A stretch of 64,000 bases of DNA from Trichomonas tenax. Lineage: Eukaryota > Parabasalia > Trichomonadida > Trichomonadidae. The DNA lies in the NCBI GenBank assembly GCA_023091735.1, contig JALKBU010000009.1, positions 62,001 through 126,000 of the forward strand. The letters are read 5' to 3'. Positions within the stretch are counted from its first letter, which is position 1. Every line of letters starts with the position of its first letter. The translations under genes and the position numbers were made by a program. Of this stretch, positions 51,620 to 61,433 are shown piece after piece. Below the pieces are notes generated by a model. It was not told the DNA's origin and did no database searches. It saw only the letters and a program-made list of their open reading frames with translations.

Positions 51620-54320
51620 TATAAATTTATTCTCTACCAAATAAAATTCACTTTTTGAAGATTTTGATCATATTTTTTACATTTAAAAAGCATTTATTTA
51701 TATAGAGAAGGACATAAATTATCATGTTTTAGCAAAAATATTTTGTGATCATGATTGAAATTGCATGAAAATTGAAGATTTTATCAATATCAAATTGAAT
51801 CAATTCAAACACATTGAATATAATAAATCGAGGATAAAACATTGAAATAAATTGTTATATTTGACTTTTGGAATATATATGATAATGTAAATTCATTCAT
51901 TTTCGATAAAATCATGGAAAAATTTGGTAGATTTTGACCATGGACATGTATCTTTCTTTTGTCATAACTCATTCAATTAGAGATCAATTGGTAGATCCTT
52001 TTCTGTTGAATTTCTATCCATATGGATTTCTTTTAAACATTTTTACAAAGCTTCCTCTCATTTCGGCAGAGAATGCATGTGCCTGTTGTCTGGCAACTAT
52101 GTAAGGGGCAGCAACACAATATTTAATGGCTTCAAGAAAATATAAACTAAAAATTACTTTAATATATCTGTAAAGAGATAAAACTACAAAGCAGTGGAGT
52201 CACTAAACTTTACCCTATTAACAGATTACATGATTTTGGAACATTTTAACAGAATTGGCATTTAGGGTTTTATAACAATGAAAATTAAAATCAAACAAGG
52301 TTCAAAGTCATAATCCGTCATGTATTGACACATACTCCTTCTTATTTGTTGTTTTCATTATAATATTTATTTATCGAAACAAAATTCATGATCACAACAA
52401 GTTGATAAAGAAAATCACATTTTTTAAGGTTCGAGAGACGGGAGGGATAAGTTTTTGCATCCCCAATACTTTGAGAAAAAGTGGGATCTATATCCAGAAT
52501 CTGATGAATGAAATTTGGAAATTTATCAAATACTTAAATTTCTTCATGGCAACCTTATTAGATCTGGCAGAATGATTAACCTTATCATTACATTGGAACT
52601 ATGTTCGAACCTTGATTGCAATCATCTCTTTTTTTCTTTTTTATCTATCTTCGATTGATATACGTTTAATTGGGAAACTATTGCTACCATATTGTTTACT
52701 TCTATAACCAGATCAGATTGATATCATTTAACATTGCTCACACTATTTTCATTGTTAGATATAACGAGTGCCGCAAGTTTACAATAGTCATCATCGACGA
52801 AAGCAAAATTAATTGAACCGATATTATCGAATTAGTCTGCACATTAACGATTATATCGTATCTATGGGTTTTATGACACACTGATTAGATTATACCACTT
52901 TGAGGAGCTTTTTATATATGAATTAATAACAATATTTTAGATCTTTTGCAAAATTCTATAAATGTAGCTATAAGTCACAACATATTAAGAACATCTATCT
53001 TTTATACCATTGGAGTATTTTACGAGTCAAAATTTGGAGCCCACTTTTAAATACAAAATGAAATTAGCTGACAGACTGGATTTATGTTTAAAATTACTCT
53101 GCTTCAGAATGCATATGATACTTCACTAACATTTACATCAGTACATTGCTATTTTATCAATATAACGAATTTAGCAGAATAAACATAGACTGAGAATGAT
53201 AAAATACTAATCTCTATTGGGGCTAGATGCTAATTTCTATGCAATCTGGATATAATTAACTATGTTATTTTGCTTTTATGGGATTAAAATTTTAAAAATT
53301 CATGATTATGTAATAACATCTGCAAATTTTGTGGAGCATATATTTGAAACAGTGATCATATAGATTTCCCCTACTTCGTCATGAAAAATCTTAAATAAGG
53401 GACCGACATTTTGGATATTAGTTTCAAAGCACAAAGATATTCTAATTCAAGTATTCTCACAATAATCTATTCAACTAATTAGTTATATTATTTATGTTTC
53501 TACTCGCTGGTATAGGGCCTGGTCTGATTGCCATGCAAATGTGGTGCTGAAACAACTGAATGGTCTGATATAAGCGAGAGCAACTTCTCTAGTACACTAA
53601 ATGTCACATTCTTGACAAACGCACCATTGCAATGATCCTTTACAGAGAATTAAGTAATCGCTTATAATGAACTTATGGTTCTTTGTGCATACAATCAGAA
53701 GCAGTAATATGTGCATCTGTTCTAAATCCACTAGAGAAAAATCAATGTTAGCTGTATATTCATTTGATTTATGCAAAAAGAAGAATGATTTCATCTTTTA
53801 TCAATAAGCACTTTATAAATCTAATGCACACAATATTCATGCAATAATATATGAAGAAATTAGTATTTTTTTGAAGCAATTGTTCGATTTTGTAGTATTT
53901 AATCAATGTTATGTGTAAATTTGCAATCTGGCATCCATCAATCAAACACTTATTTAAAATAACTCTACTCAAATGGCAGCATTAGCCTCTTTTGATTGAG
54001 AAAAAGAATTGATTTCGTCGAAAAATTAAACAATTCATGCATTTGAACGGAGATAATATTGTATTTGTAATTCTACATTATGTGAGACATTTGAATGTTC
54101 GATATATCTTGAAACAAAGTCCAATTTCCGTCTGAACAGTATTGGTATTCTTTATCAATAGGATGACTTATATTTGTCTGACACACGTCATCTTTATCCA
54201 ATCAATAGTATAGTTACTCAACAATGAAGCTTCTTATTTAAGCTCAATTGATTGACAATCCAATACTTTACGTGTCATATTTACTTTTTGTTATTTGTTC
54301 TTATTTTTACATTTCCAATA
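51620..54320. other. Gene desert
   Basis: 2.7 kb with no credible gene. On the minus strand, 51975-52125 reads sense-like 'YCVAAPYIVARQQAHAFS' and 53770-53975 reads 'LNKCLIDGCQIANLHI', the latter beta-helix-like; both are scraps without starts. No RNA gene, CRISPR-like array or tandem repeat is seen. Confidence 0.45.
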
Positions 54321-54496
54321 CGTTGAATTTTTTCCCGTTGACTTTTTTGAGTTTGCGATTTTTAACAAGTAAGCCCCCTTTCAAACCAAACTGAGAAGAT
54401 ATTTACGTGCTTTTCAGGGGAGCTGAGTATGTTTATAGCATTTGCTTGTATATTTAACTTGAGGATCTCCATGCCTCCATGAGATTTCATCGAATT

Positions 54497-54580
54497 TTGA
54501 CATGTAAAATAACAAAAGTCACATTTTTGACAAGTATTATCTGATATTTGTCATGTAAAGTCAAAAATTTGATGTGTAAT
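54497..54580. promoter_or_regulatory. TTGDCATGTAAA array inside the transposon
   Basis: Starts at 54497 (TTGACATGTAAAA), 54527 (TTGACAAGTATTA), 54548 (TTGTCATGTAAAG) and 54569 (TTGATGTGTAAT); spacings 30, 21 and 21 bases. The same element and spacing as in gene promoters here. Confidence 0.45.
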
Positions 54581-54621
54581 GTTACCAATGAGCAAATTTT
54601 GTGTGAACCTGTGGTAGCATA

Positions 54622-54687
54622 ACGCTATGTATGCTCGATGTATGGGCAAAGGAATGTCGTTTGACTCCTGCGCGTAGCGTATTTTTT
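54622..54687 (+). ncRNA. Possible small structured Pol III-type RNA inside the transposon
   Basis: ACGCTAT (54622-54628) pairs with GTAGCGT (54674-54680) over seven base pairs (one T-G). A second stem, AGGA/TCCT, lies inside. A B-box-like CGTTTGACTCC precedes, and a run of six T at 54682-54687 follows. It does not fold into a tRNA (the T arm does not pair). It could be a tRNA-derived relic or chance. Confidence 0.2.
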
Positions 54688-55092
54688 CTTTTCTACTTTT
54701 TGATTTTTATAGGGGAACTCTAGCAAAAATAAGCGAGCGAACGCTATAATAGTGAGATGTATTTGTTATAATCATCAAAGAGATTCATAACGGAAGTTCA
54801 TTAATGATTTGTAATGGGTTTTTGTTTGCAATCATATCATGATATCATGATTAAGTAATACCTTGCTAAGATCATAAAACAGATTGCACCACTAGAATCA
54901 GCACCCCAAAAAGCACGTAAATGTTTCATCAGATTCGTCCAGGAAGGGGGTTTATTCGTTAAAAATCGCAAAACTCAAAAAGGTCAACGAGAAAAAAAGT
55001 GGAGCCTTTCCAATATTTACGTAAGAAATCGACTCGATCACAATCTGTTGAGCACCACTAAACTTGCCGTTTTGACAATAAAACGCTTATTT

Positions 55093-55247
55093 GGCAGTAT
55101 AAAAAATCCGGCCTTCGGCTATGATAAAAGTTTAAAAAGAATGTTTAATTAAAATCATGTGAAAGCCGTTTTTAGGCCTTTTTCATGCTAAAATCAACAA
55201 ATTTTTCAATTTTTTGCTAAAAACGCCTATGTAAAACTTATACTGCC
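55093..55247. mobile_element. Small GGCAGTATAA inverted-repeat element
   Basis: GGCAGTATAA at 55093-55102 and its exact inverse TTATACTGCC at 55238-55247 bound a 155-bp segment containing GGCCTTCGGC. A MITE-like insertion about 120 bases before the Rab start is plausible; target duplication was not found. Confidence 0.4.
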
Positions 55248-55365
55248 ATGCCGGCAGTAAAGGAGGTAGTAAACCCATCGTTTTGGCAAAGTGCGGCATG
55301 CTTACCACCACAGTCCGCAGACTCTGATATGGGAGTTACAAGCCAAAAACGTCACTTTTTCAAAA

Positions 55366-55947
55366 ATGATCACCACAAATTCGTCAGTTTTTCACGGAAG
55401 AACAGTTTTAGTTGGTGATTCTTCAGTCGGAAAAACATCAATGCTCAACATGCTCGTTGAAAAAGTGTTTAATCCTCTCGAACAGAGTACTGTTGGCGCA
55501 AATTATCAACTTTTCATCAATGATATCGAAGGAACACACGTCGAAATGCAGGTCTGGGATACAGCCGGCCAAGAAAAATATAAGTCACTCGGTCCAATCT
55601 ACTACAGAAACTCTCAGGCAGCAATTTGCGTTTATGACAGGACATCCCGTGAATCTTTTTCAAATCTTCCTGGATGGATCGAAGCTTTCGTCAGCGTTGC
55701 TGGCATTGAATCTATTATTGCAATCGTAGCTAACAAATCCGATATTGATGATGTTGAAGTTACTGACGAAGAAGCTCGTGACTGGGCTACAAAATCCGGA
55801 TACTTGTTCTACAAGACGTCCGCCAAGACAGGTCAAGGTATCGACGAAATGTTCTCTGATTTAGTTAAGAAAGTCGTTCAAAAGGGCATTGCACAGCAGC
55901 GTGCTGTCAAGACACCAACCAAAGCGAAAGAATCATCGTGTTGTTAG
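55366..55947 (+). CDS. Rab-family small GTPase
   Basis: 193 residues from the ATG at 55366; the open frame extends upstream only through a GTG, and TCACTTTTTCAAAAATG at the chosen start fits the initiator pattern. P-loop GDSSVGKT (17-24), switch I Thr in 'STVGANYQ', WDTAGQE, NKSD, TSAKT and a C-terminal CC for prenylation are all present. 'KYKSLGPIYYRNSQAAICVYD' is Rab5/Rab22-like. It should act in endosomal traffic. It lies right after two inverted-repeat elements. Confidence 0.95.
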   Translation: MITTNSSVFHGRTVLVGDSSVGKTSMLNMLVEKVFNPLEQSTVGANYQLFINDIEGTHVEMQVWDTAGQEKYKSLGPIYYRNSQAAICVYDRTSRESFSNLPGWIEAFVSVAGIESIIAIVANKSDIDDVEVTDEEARDWATKSGYLFYKTSAKTGQGIDEMFSDLVKKVVQKGIAQQRAVKTPTKAKESSCC

Positions 55948-56178
55948 ATATTTATATATTACTATTGTTAATTTCAATTATGGTAATGATTGAAGCCCAA
56001 AGAAATAAACACTATTGTCTTTTCTTATCAAAATATAGTATTAAAGCAGCGTCACTTCATCATTTCAAAATTTATTTATGAAATTCAAAATTAAGTTTGA
56101 AGAACCGCGTGGTTATATCATGCTAATATTCTTCGCAATTTATTTGAAATAAAAAACAAATATAATAGAATCTATAAA

Positions 56179-57378
56179 TTAAAATGTTGTAACAGGATTA
56201 AACAATGCATTTGATGACCTTTGGCGATTTCCAGCGAGAGAAAGGTGATTACCAACAATCATTCTATAGTTGCTGGATTTATTCAATTCATTTGAAGTGA
56301 ATGTTTGTGACATTTTATCCGCTTCCGGATTCAAGAGGTTTGCTAATGAGTTCGAACGCACTGATAAACGGGGTAAATTTCTTGTTGGAGAATCCTCTTC
56401 TTCATCTTCTTCAAATGGAGAAACAATGTTGTGATCAAACCTGATTGTTGCTTGATTGCGTGATATTTCACTGATTGTAGCTAATGGCATGCGTGATGCC
56501 TCTGGAAGTTCACGATTTAACAATTTCTTTCCTGCCATTGTATTTCTTGCAGGTGATAATTTTTCACATTGGAACCATTCATGCTGTAGAACCTGCTTCA
56601 ATGTCCAGCGTTGGTTTGGATCAAGCACTAACATTTTGGACATTAAGTCACGAATTTCATCAGAAAGATATCCTGGATATGAGAACTCTCCGTGAATGAT
56701 CTGGCTTAACATTGCTGATGTATTTTCCGTGCGCCATGGATGCTCTCCAGTGACCATTCCAAATAAAATTACACCAAGAGACCAAACATCACTTAATCTT
56801 CCGTCATAAGCTTTTCTTTGTATCACCTCAGGCGCTGAATATATTGGTGAGCCGCAGAAAGTCTCCATTAAAGTTGATTCTTGTATAAATCCGCAGAGAC
56901 CGAAATCAGCGACCATAACTTTAGGGAATTTATCTATAAGAATGTTTTCGGGCTTCAAGTCACGGTGAGCAATTCCATTTGAGTGGCAAAATTCGACTGC
57001 TTGAACAACTTGATTGTAAACAAGTGCAGCTGTTGGCTCATCAAGACGCTTTTTGGATACAACATAGTCAAATAACTCTCCTCCCTGGCAATAATCCATG
57101 ACCAAGTAGAAATTTTCATCATCGTCGAAGAAATCGTGCAAAGCAACGAGTCCTGGGTGTTTTATGTATGCCATTGCATCTATTTCCCGCTGAAATTCAC
57201 GTTCTTGCTTTTCAGTTTCCAAATTTCGCTTAGGAAATGCTTTTATCGCGTAAGCTTTTCGGTCAAGTTTGTTGAAAACCCTGAAAACAGTGCCGTATGT
57301 GCCATGGCCGACTTCAGCCAAAATATTGTACTGCTTTATGCTCTTTGGCATGTTAACGCTTGATTTCTTCGATTTCAT
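56179..57378 (-). CDS. Serine/threonine protein kinase, CAMK/SNF1-like
   Basis: 399 residues. Kinase domain about 18-270: Gly-loop GHGTYGTVF (24-32), AIK Lys46, HRDLKPEN (138-145), DFG (158-160), activation segment 'ESTLMETFCGSPIYSAPEVI' and 'DVWSLGVILFGMVTGEHPW'. All catalytic residues are present. The Thr in 'METFCGSP' stands where SNF1/AMPK-type kinases are phosphorylated by an upstream kinase. The C-terminal 130 residues are Ser/Asn-rich without a UBA or KA1 domain that I can recognise. It belongs to the CAMKL-type kinases, very numerous in trichomonads; the substrate is unknown. Confidence 0.93.
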   Translation of the reverse strand: MKSKKSSVNMPKSIKQYNILAEVGHGTYGTVFRVFNKLDRKAYAIKAFPKRNLETEKQEREFQREIDAMAYIKHPGLVALHDFFDDDENFYLVMDYCQGGELFDYVVSKKRLDEPTAALVYNQVVQAVEFCHSNGIAHRDLKPENILIDKFPKVMVADFGLCGFIQESTLMETFCGSPIYSAPEVIQRKAYDGRLSDVWSLGVILFGMVTGEHPWRTENTSAMLSQIIHGEFSYPGYLSDEIRDLMSKMLVLDPNQRWTLKQVLQHEWFQCEKLSPARNTMAGKKLLNRELPEASRMPLATISEISRNQATIRFDHNIVSPFEEDEEEDSPTRNLPRLSVRSNSLANLLNPEADKMSQTFTSNELNKSSNYRMIVGNHLSLAGNRQRSSNALFNPVTTF

Positions 57379-57912
57379 TAGACAAAAATAAAAAAGACGA
57401 TAATTGTAAACAGATAAATTGCTTTGCTGAGATGGTGGAGTATTTTGGCTAAATTTTCTTCGATACTCTGAATTTTTTCAATGTGAATTGAGATATGTAG
57501 AGCATACTGTCGCTATTAAAATTTTGCTATTAATAATTTCTTCATAAAAATTTGTTTTTTGAATTCTATTTGGATTATTAGATGAAGTGAAACATAAATT
57601 ATCAATAAAGATTTTTCATCGTATTTGTCATATAAATTCTACATATTTGTCATGTAAATTTGCCTAAATGATAAATTTGACGTGTAAATAAAAGTTACAA
57701 AGCAATTTCCTTATCTGGCTAAATCTTTCAACATCAGAATGCCGAGTACAATCCTAATACGTTGCTCAAATTTTAAGAAAATCCTGAGTACAATGATCAA
57801 ACAAATTTATCAAGATTAGCGAAAATATATCTTATAATCTGATTGCAGGGGGTTTCGTTCATTACTTGCTAGATTTTCAATTTGAAGCTGTAAAAAAATT
57901 GTTTATGGAGAT
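57379..57912. other. Promoter region of the kinase gene
   Basis: Contains the element array at 57625-57689; the rest is AT-rich, ending at the uS13 3' end. Confidence 0.45.
57625..57689. promoter_or_regulatory. TTGTCATGTAAAT array upstream of the kinase gene
   Basis: TTGTCATATAAAT at 57625, TTGTCATGTAAAT at 57647 and TTGACGTGTAAAT at 57677; spacings 22 and 30. About 250-310 bases upstream of the ATG at 57378. Confidence 0.5.
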
Positions 57913-58380
57913 TTAATCTTTCTTGCGTTCAACACCAAGAGCACCACCCTTGCGGCCTGTAGACTTTGTGGACTGGCCACGAACCTTGAGGCCGAGACCG
58001 TGGCGGATACCACGTTTCATTCTCATCTTCTTCATGCGCTCGATTTCAGAGCGGAGGTTAGCACCGAGATCTGTAGCAACCCAGTGAGTGTCCTGACCTG
58101 TAGCGCGGTCGAAGCGGCGGTTGAGCATCCAGCGTGGAATACCGTGTTCTGTTGGGTTCTGGATGATGGAAACAATGAGTTCCTCCTCCTTTGGTGTGAG
58201 TGTACCAGCACGGCGCAGTGGATCGAGGCCAGCGCGGCTAACGACGGCGTGAGCGAATCTGCGGCCAAGACCTGGGATGTTTGTGAGGGCCAGGTAGAGT
58301 GGGCGGCGGCCGTCGACATTTGTGGAGAGCATACGGACCATATCACGGAAGGCTGCTGGATCGGTGACTTCGATTGGCAT
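57913..58380 (-). CDS. RPS18: 40S ribosomal protein S18 (uS13)
   Basis: 155 residues starting MPIEVTDPAAF, against 152 in human. The uS13 pattern is clear: 'YLALTNIPGLGRRFAHAVVS', 'LTPKEEELIVSIIQNP', 'GIPRWMLNRRFDRATGQ', and the basic C terminus 'RGIRHGLGLKVRGQSTKST'. It sits in the 40S head at the subunit bridge and contacts P-site tRNA. The frame continues 14 codons upstream, but the conserved N terminus fixes the start. GC and codon bias are high, as for the other ribosomal gene. Confidence 0.96.
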   Translation of the reverse strand: MPIEVTDPAAFRDMVRMLSTNVDGRRPLYLALTNIPGLGRRFAHAVVSRAGLDPLRRAGTLTPKEEELIVSIIQNPTEHGIPRWMLNRRFDRATGQDTHWVATDLGANLRSEIERMKKMRMKRGIRHGLGLKVRGQSTKSTGRKGGALGVERKKD

Positions 58381-59237
58381 CCTATTCAAAAGGGCAGGCC
58401 ATACTAATTTACAACTATTCAAATTATGCAGGGTCCACCACTTCTTTAATATATTCTATCTGTTCATAATAATGAAATTTTGGTTATTGTTAGATTTAAA
58501 GCTATTTTATTTAAGTATTAGCATTTGCTACATTTTCATAATATATCTAACCAAATTATAGAAGTAAAAAATAAAATTTTAATTTTGTTCATGTAAATCG
58601 GTAAACTAAATCTAAAAAAGGTAACTTCGAACCTTCACATCAAATGTGGCCAAAACTTAGGGAGTAAGTAGTATAGGCCTACAGGAACAATACATGAAAG
58701 GGACGCAAGTCAAAACAATCAATCATTCACATTTCATCATCATTATGATATTACATCACTCATTCTCATTTTATTATCATTATGATATATAATCAATCAT
58801 TCGCAAAAATTGAGTACTAGGACACACAACTTTTACCTTTGGACACTTCTACGAGGACACATGCAGATACGTAACTTATAATTTCGGCGAATATGAAAGT
58901 TATAGCTGGGGAAATCATCAACGCCCTAATAACCTTAAGACGAAAACGCATTTTTATGCTTGTTCACTGGCGAAAAATATTCGCCCAGGCGAGATCCTTA
59001 GCTAAGCATTATGATGATTTTAATTTCATTTGACTCATGCAAATTTTTAAAAAGAATTTACACAAGCATGAACAGGAGTACAATTTGATGCATTTTTCAA
59101 AAATTGCAAAACCCCTTGTCATTTATGAATATATTTTATCTTCCATTGGCAATTTGAGTTTAGTTTCTTGGGCGTTGATGATGAAATTATATTTTTCGAA
59201 ATCTATAATTTATTACAAAACACAAAAATATAAAGAG
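58381..59237. other. Intergenic stretch
   Basis: About 860 bases. A short imperfect direct repeat (CATTATGATAT, about 58740-58790) occurs; otherwise nothing coding. Some sequence near 58830-58990 is slightly more GC-rich but without ORF or fold. Confidence 0.4.
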
Positions 59238-60707
59238 TTATTTGTTCTTTTCGGCGAGTTCTCTGTGGAACTTATCTCCATAGATCCAATTTGATGTCCA
59301 TACGATTAATTCTTGATCTAAGTGTGGAGATCCATAAGCATAAGGAGACCAAAGGTAGAAACCGAAAAGAGCTAAACCACAGAAAACAGCAGCAAGAATT
59401 CCTTTGATTTTTGGTGGAAACGCTAAATCTAAGAATGCTCCTGTGAGAATGCAAAGGAAGATGAGAGGTATCAAATAGTGATACAAATACATTGATCTTG
59501 GAATCAAATAAAACGGGAAATATGAAACGCAATATCCAACAACAAAATTCAATGCTGTTCTCCAATTATAAACCTTGAAACAAGCTAAAACAGCAAACAA
59601 AGAGAAGAAACCTATATAGTATATAAATACATTTCCTATACAATTCACTTCTGTTTCAGCATTTCCCCAAAACGCGACCCAAGTGTCTGTCAACAAAGGC
59701 CAGCCCTGCGGTCTGCTTTGGTAAGGATGAAACTGTGTAATTCCCATGTTTCCATAGTGCATGTTCACCATAAGCGTGACAATTCGAGTGAATATGTCTG
59801 GCCACTTCAGACGCTTCGCCCAGACTTGTCCGTCAGCCACTGGCTTCCTTATCAGCTGCTTTTGCATCATATCAGGCATGTAAGTAGTACCTTGGCCATG
59901 ATATGGTAATACACAGAAATGCACAACGAAAGACAATATCTGGACAAAAATGAAACCAGCTAAGAAGTGAGACCCTCTATATATGATATCAGCTAATGTA
60001 TCTTCGTTGATTTGCGTCGTATATCGCATAACATCATTTATTTCTAAAAACGCAATATACGCGCATAATCCCCATGCTGTGTTCTTACAAGCACACGCAC
60101 ATCCGAGTGCTCCTGCTGCTATCATCAGTGAATCGTTCCAGGCTTTGGTATACGGTCTTATTTGTGAACTCCAAGATGCTAATGCGAGAAAAAGACAAGT
60201 AAAGAAGTGTAACATTCCATCACTAAGGATAAATCGCTGCTCTGTGAGTAGAGAAGTGTCGAATATCATGAAAAATGCTGAAACGAAGGCTGCGAGACGC
60301 GAAAAGTTTGAAAATCTTACTGTTAAGTATATCAAAGGTGCACAAAACGATGAAAATAGTGCTGGTGTAAGGCGGATTTCTAAGTAATCTGGTCTATCAT
60401 ATTGTCTTCCGTAATGTCCTTCAAAATCGATTTCGCCATCGTATTCTTGTAATTTTGCAATTAAAGCTATAATCAGTTTTCCTAGTGGAGGGTGAATATC
60501 GTAGAAATACTCCTGCTTTATATACCAATTTGTGAAATTACCGAAATGAACTTCGTCAAAAACGACGCAATCGGGCTGATATATCACCCAGAACCTAGTA
60601 ATTAACGAAACGCACGCAATTATGAAAACTAAAAACGTGTCAAGCGTTGTTAATTTAGCACGAGGGAGTAAATTCCCTCTTCCCATTTTATTTTGACGAT
60701 CTGACAT
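59238..60707 (-). CDS. Dolichyl-phosphate-mannose protein O-mannosyltransferase lacking the MIR domain
   Basis: 489 residues with about eleven membrane segments. The GT39 N-terminal motif 'CVVFDEVHFGNF' holds the catalytic Asp51-Glu52 in the first ER loop; 'YFYDIHPPLGKLIIAL' and 'SDGMLHFFTC' follow. The C-terminal part has 'QGWPLLTDTWVAFW' and 'PRSMYLYHYLIPLIFLC'. The family usually has ~750 residues with a ~200-residue MIR (beta-trefoil) ER-lumen domain in the middle; here the loop after 'VLPYHGQGTTYMPDMM' goes straight to the next membrane part, so MIR is absent. It should add O-mannose to secretory proteins. Head-to-head with the EAF-like gene, 90 bases apart. Confidence 0.93.
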   Translation of the reverse strand: MSDRQNKMGRGNLLPRAKLTTLDTFLVFIIACVSLITRFWVIYQPDCVVFDEVHFGNFTNWYIKQEYFYDIHPPLGKLIIALIAKLQEYDGEIDFEGHYGRQYDRPDYLEIRLTPALFSSFCAPLIYLTVRFSNFSRLAAFVSAFFMIFDTSLLTEQRFILSDGMLHFFTCLFLALASWSSQIRPYTKAWNDSLMIAAGALGCACACKNTAWGLCAYIAFLEINDVMRYTTQINEDTLADIIYRGSHFLAGFIFVQILSFVVHFCVLPYHGQGTTYMPDMMQKQLIRKPVADGQVWAKRLKWPDIFTRIVTLMVNMHYGNMGITQFHPYQSRPQGWPLLTDTWVAFWGNAETEVNCIGNVFIYYIGFFSLFAVLACFKVYNWRTALNFVVGYCVSYFPFYLIPRSMYLYHYLIPLIFLCILTGAFLDLAFPPKIKGILAAVFCGLALFGFYLWSPYAYGSPHLDQELIVWTSNWIYGDKFHRELAEKNK

Positions 60708-60780
60708 GTAAAATTAAATACATTGACATGTAAATTATCAATATTTGGCATGTAAATTCATAATATTTTAACACGTAAAT
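60702..60780. promoter_or_regulatory. Four-copy TTGRCATGTAAAT array in a bidirectional promoter
   Basis: Copies at 60702, 60723, 60745 and 60768 with spacings 21, 22 and 23 bases. They fill the 90-base space between the PMT and EAF-like starts; the first copy overlaps the PMT ATG (TTTACATGTCA on the coding strand). Confidence 0.6.
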
Positions 60781-60797
60781 TAATATTGTCATATTTC

Positions 60798-61136
60798 ATG
60801 AAGGCAGTTACACCAAACAGAATATACAAAGAACCAGTTCCTTTCAGAGTTGAAGAAGACGAAGACTCTTACATGAGGATCAAATACCAATTCATCCCTA
60901 TATCTATTCGCACTCCTAACACGAAATCTCGAACAATGGTTCTTGATTCGAAGGATCCTGGATCGGGATATATCTATCACACACTCACTGATGGCACCGA
61001 AGTCCAGTTTAAGGGTGATTATGAAAACAAACAAGAAAGCGACGAAAAAGATTACTTAATCGTATTTAAAGAAAATGAAGTCGTGATAGTGCCAGTGAAC
61101 TCATCACTTACGCAAGCGAGCAAAGTCGGAAAATGA
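60798..61136 (+). CDS. EAF-like transcription elongation factor subunit
   Basis: 112 residues from the ATG at 60798; a TTG four codons upstream is rejected, and TCATATTTC directly precedes the ATG. The whole protein follows the EAF N-terminal domain: 'SYMRIKYQFIPISI' (EAF 'FHTIRYDFKPASI'), a Gly/Thr strand region, 'VQFKGDYEN' (EAF 'VFKG'), 'KDYLIVFKENEVVIVPVNSS' (EAF '..CVLI...TGE..LEKLSS'). The long disordered transactivation tail of animal EAFs is missing. It should work with an ELL protein in Pol II elongation; the partner is not in this window. Confidence 0.6.
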   Translation: MKAVTPNRIYKEPVPFRVEEDEDSYMRIKYQFIPISIRTPNTKSRTMVLDSKDPGSGYIYHTLTDGTEVQFKGDYENKQESDEKDYLIVFKENEVVIVPVNSSLTQASKVGK

Positions 61137-61433
61137 TTTATTTTCAATCATGAAATTTTATTTTCAACAAAATAACAAATCATATTGCCACAATCAAATG
61201 CAAAATACGTTTTAACTAGATGTTATGTTCATGCAGATAATTTGAAAATATGAAATTTCATTAATTAGTCTTTTCGCAAGCAAATCATCATATCTGTTTT
61301 TAAGTGTAAAAATATATTTATCTTCTCCATTTATTTGTGTTGATTTTATATTTTATATAATTCCGTTAATATAAATTTGTATTTCAAGGGTGGAGCTTTG
61401 CAAGATATGCATTTGTATAAAATCAGAAACAAT

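Larger units (their letters stand above)
54321..55006. mobile_element. Long-TIR non-autonomous transposon (Mutator-like features)
   Basis: 686 bp bounded by TTTCCAATA at both sides (54312-54320 and 55007-55015), an exact 9-bp target-site duplication. Inverted arms of about 105 bp (54321-54426 and 54899-55006) share their inner and outer blocks with the short copy at 20037-20213. A long TIR with a 9-bp duplication fits Mutator-like elements, which are known in trichomonads. The inside (54427-54898) has no ORF but holds four TGACATGTAAA-type elements and a small structured segment. It ends 360 bases before the Rab start. Confidence 0.8.

Noticed and set aside
52430..52640. tRNA-like words (GGTTCGAGA; TGTTCGAACC followed by T runs)
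   Set aside because: No acceptor or T-arm pairing can be formed in either case.
53597..53972. Two small minus-strand frames
   Set aside because: One has a beta-helix-like phrase, but neither has a start, length or context of a gene; mentioned only as scraps.
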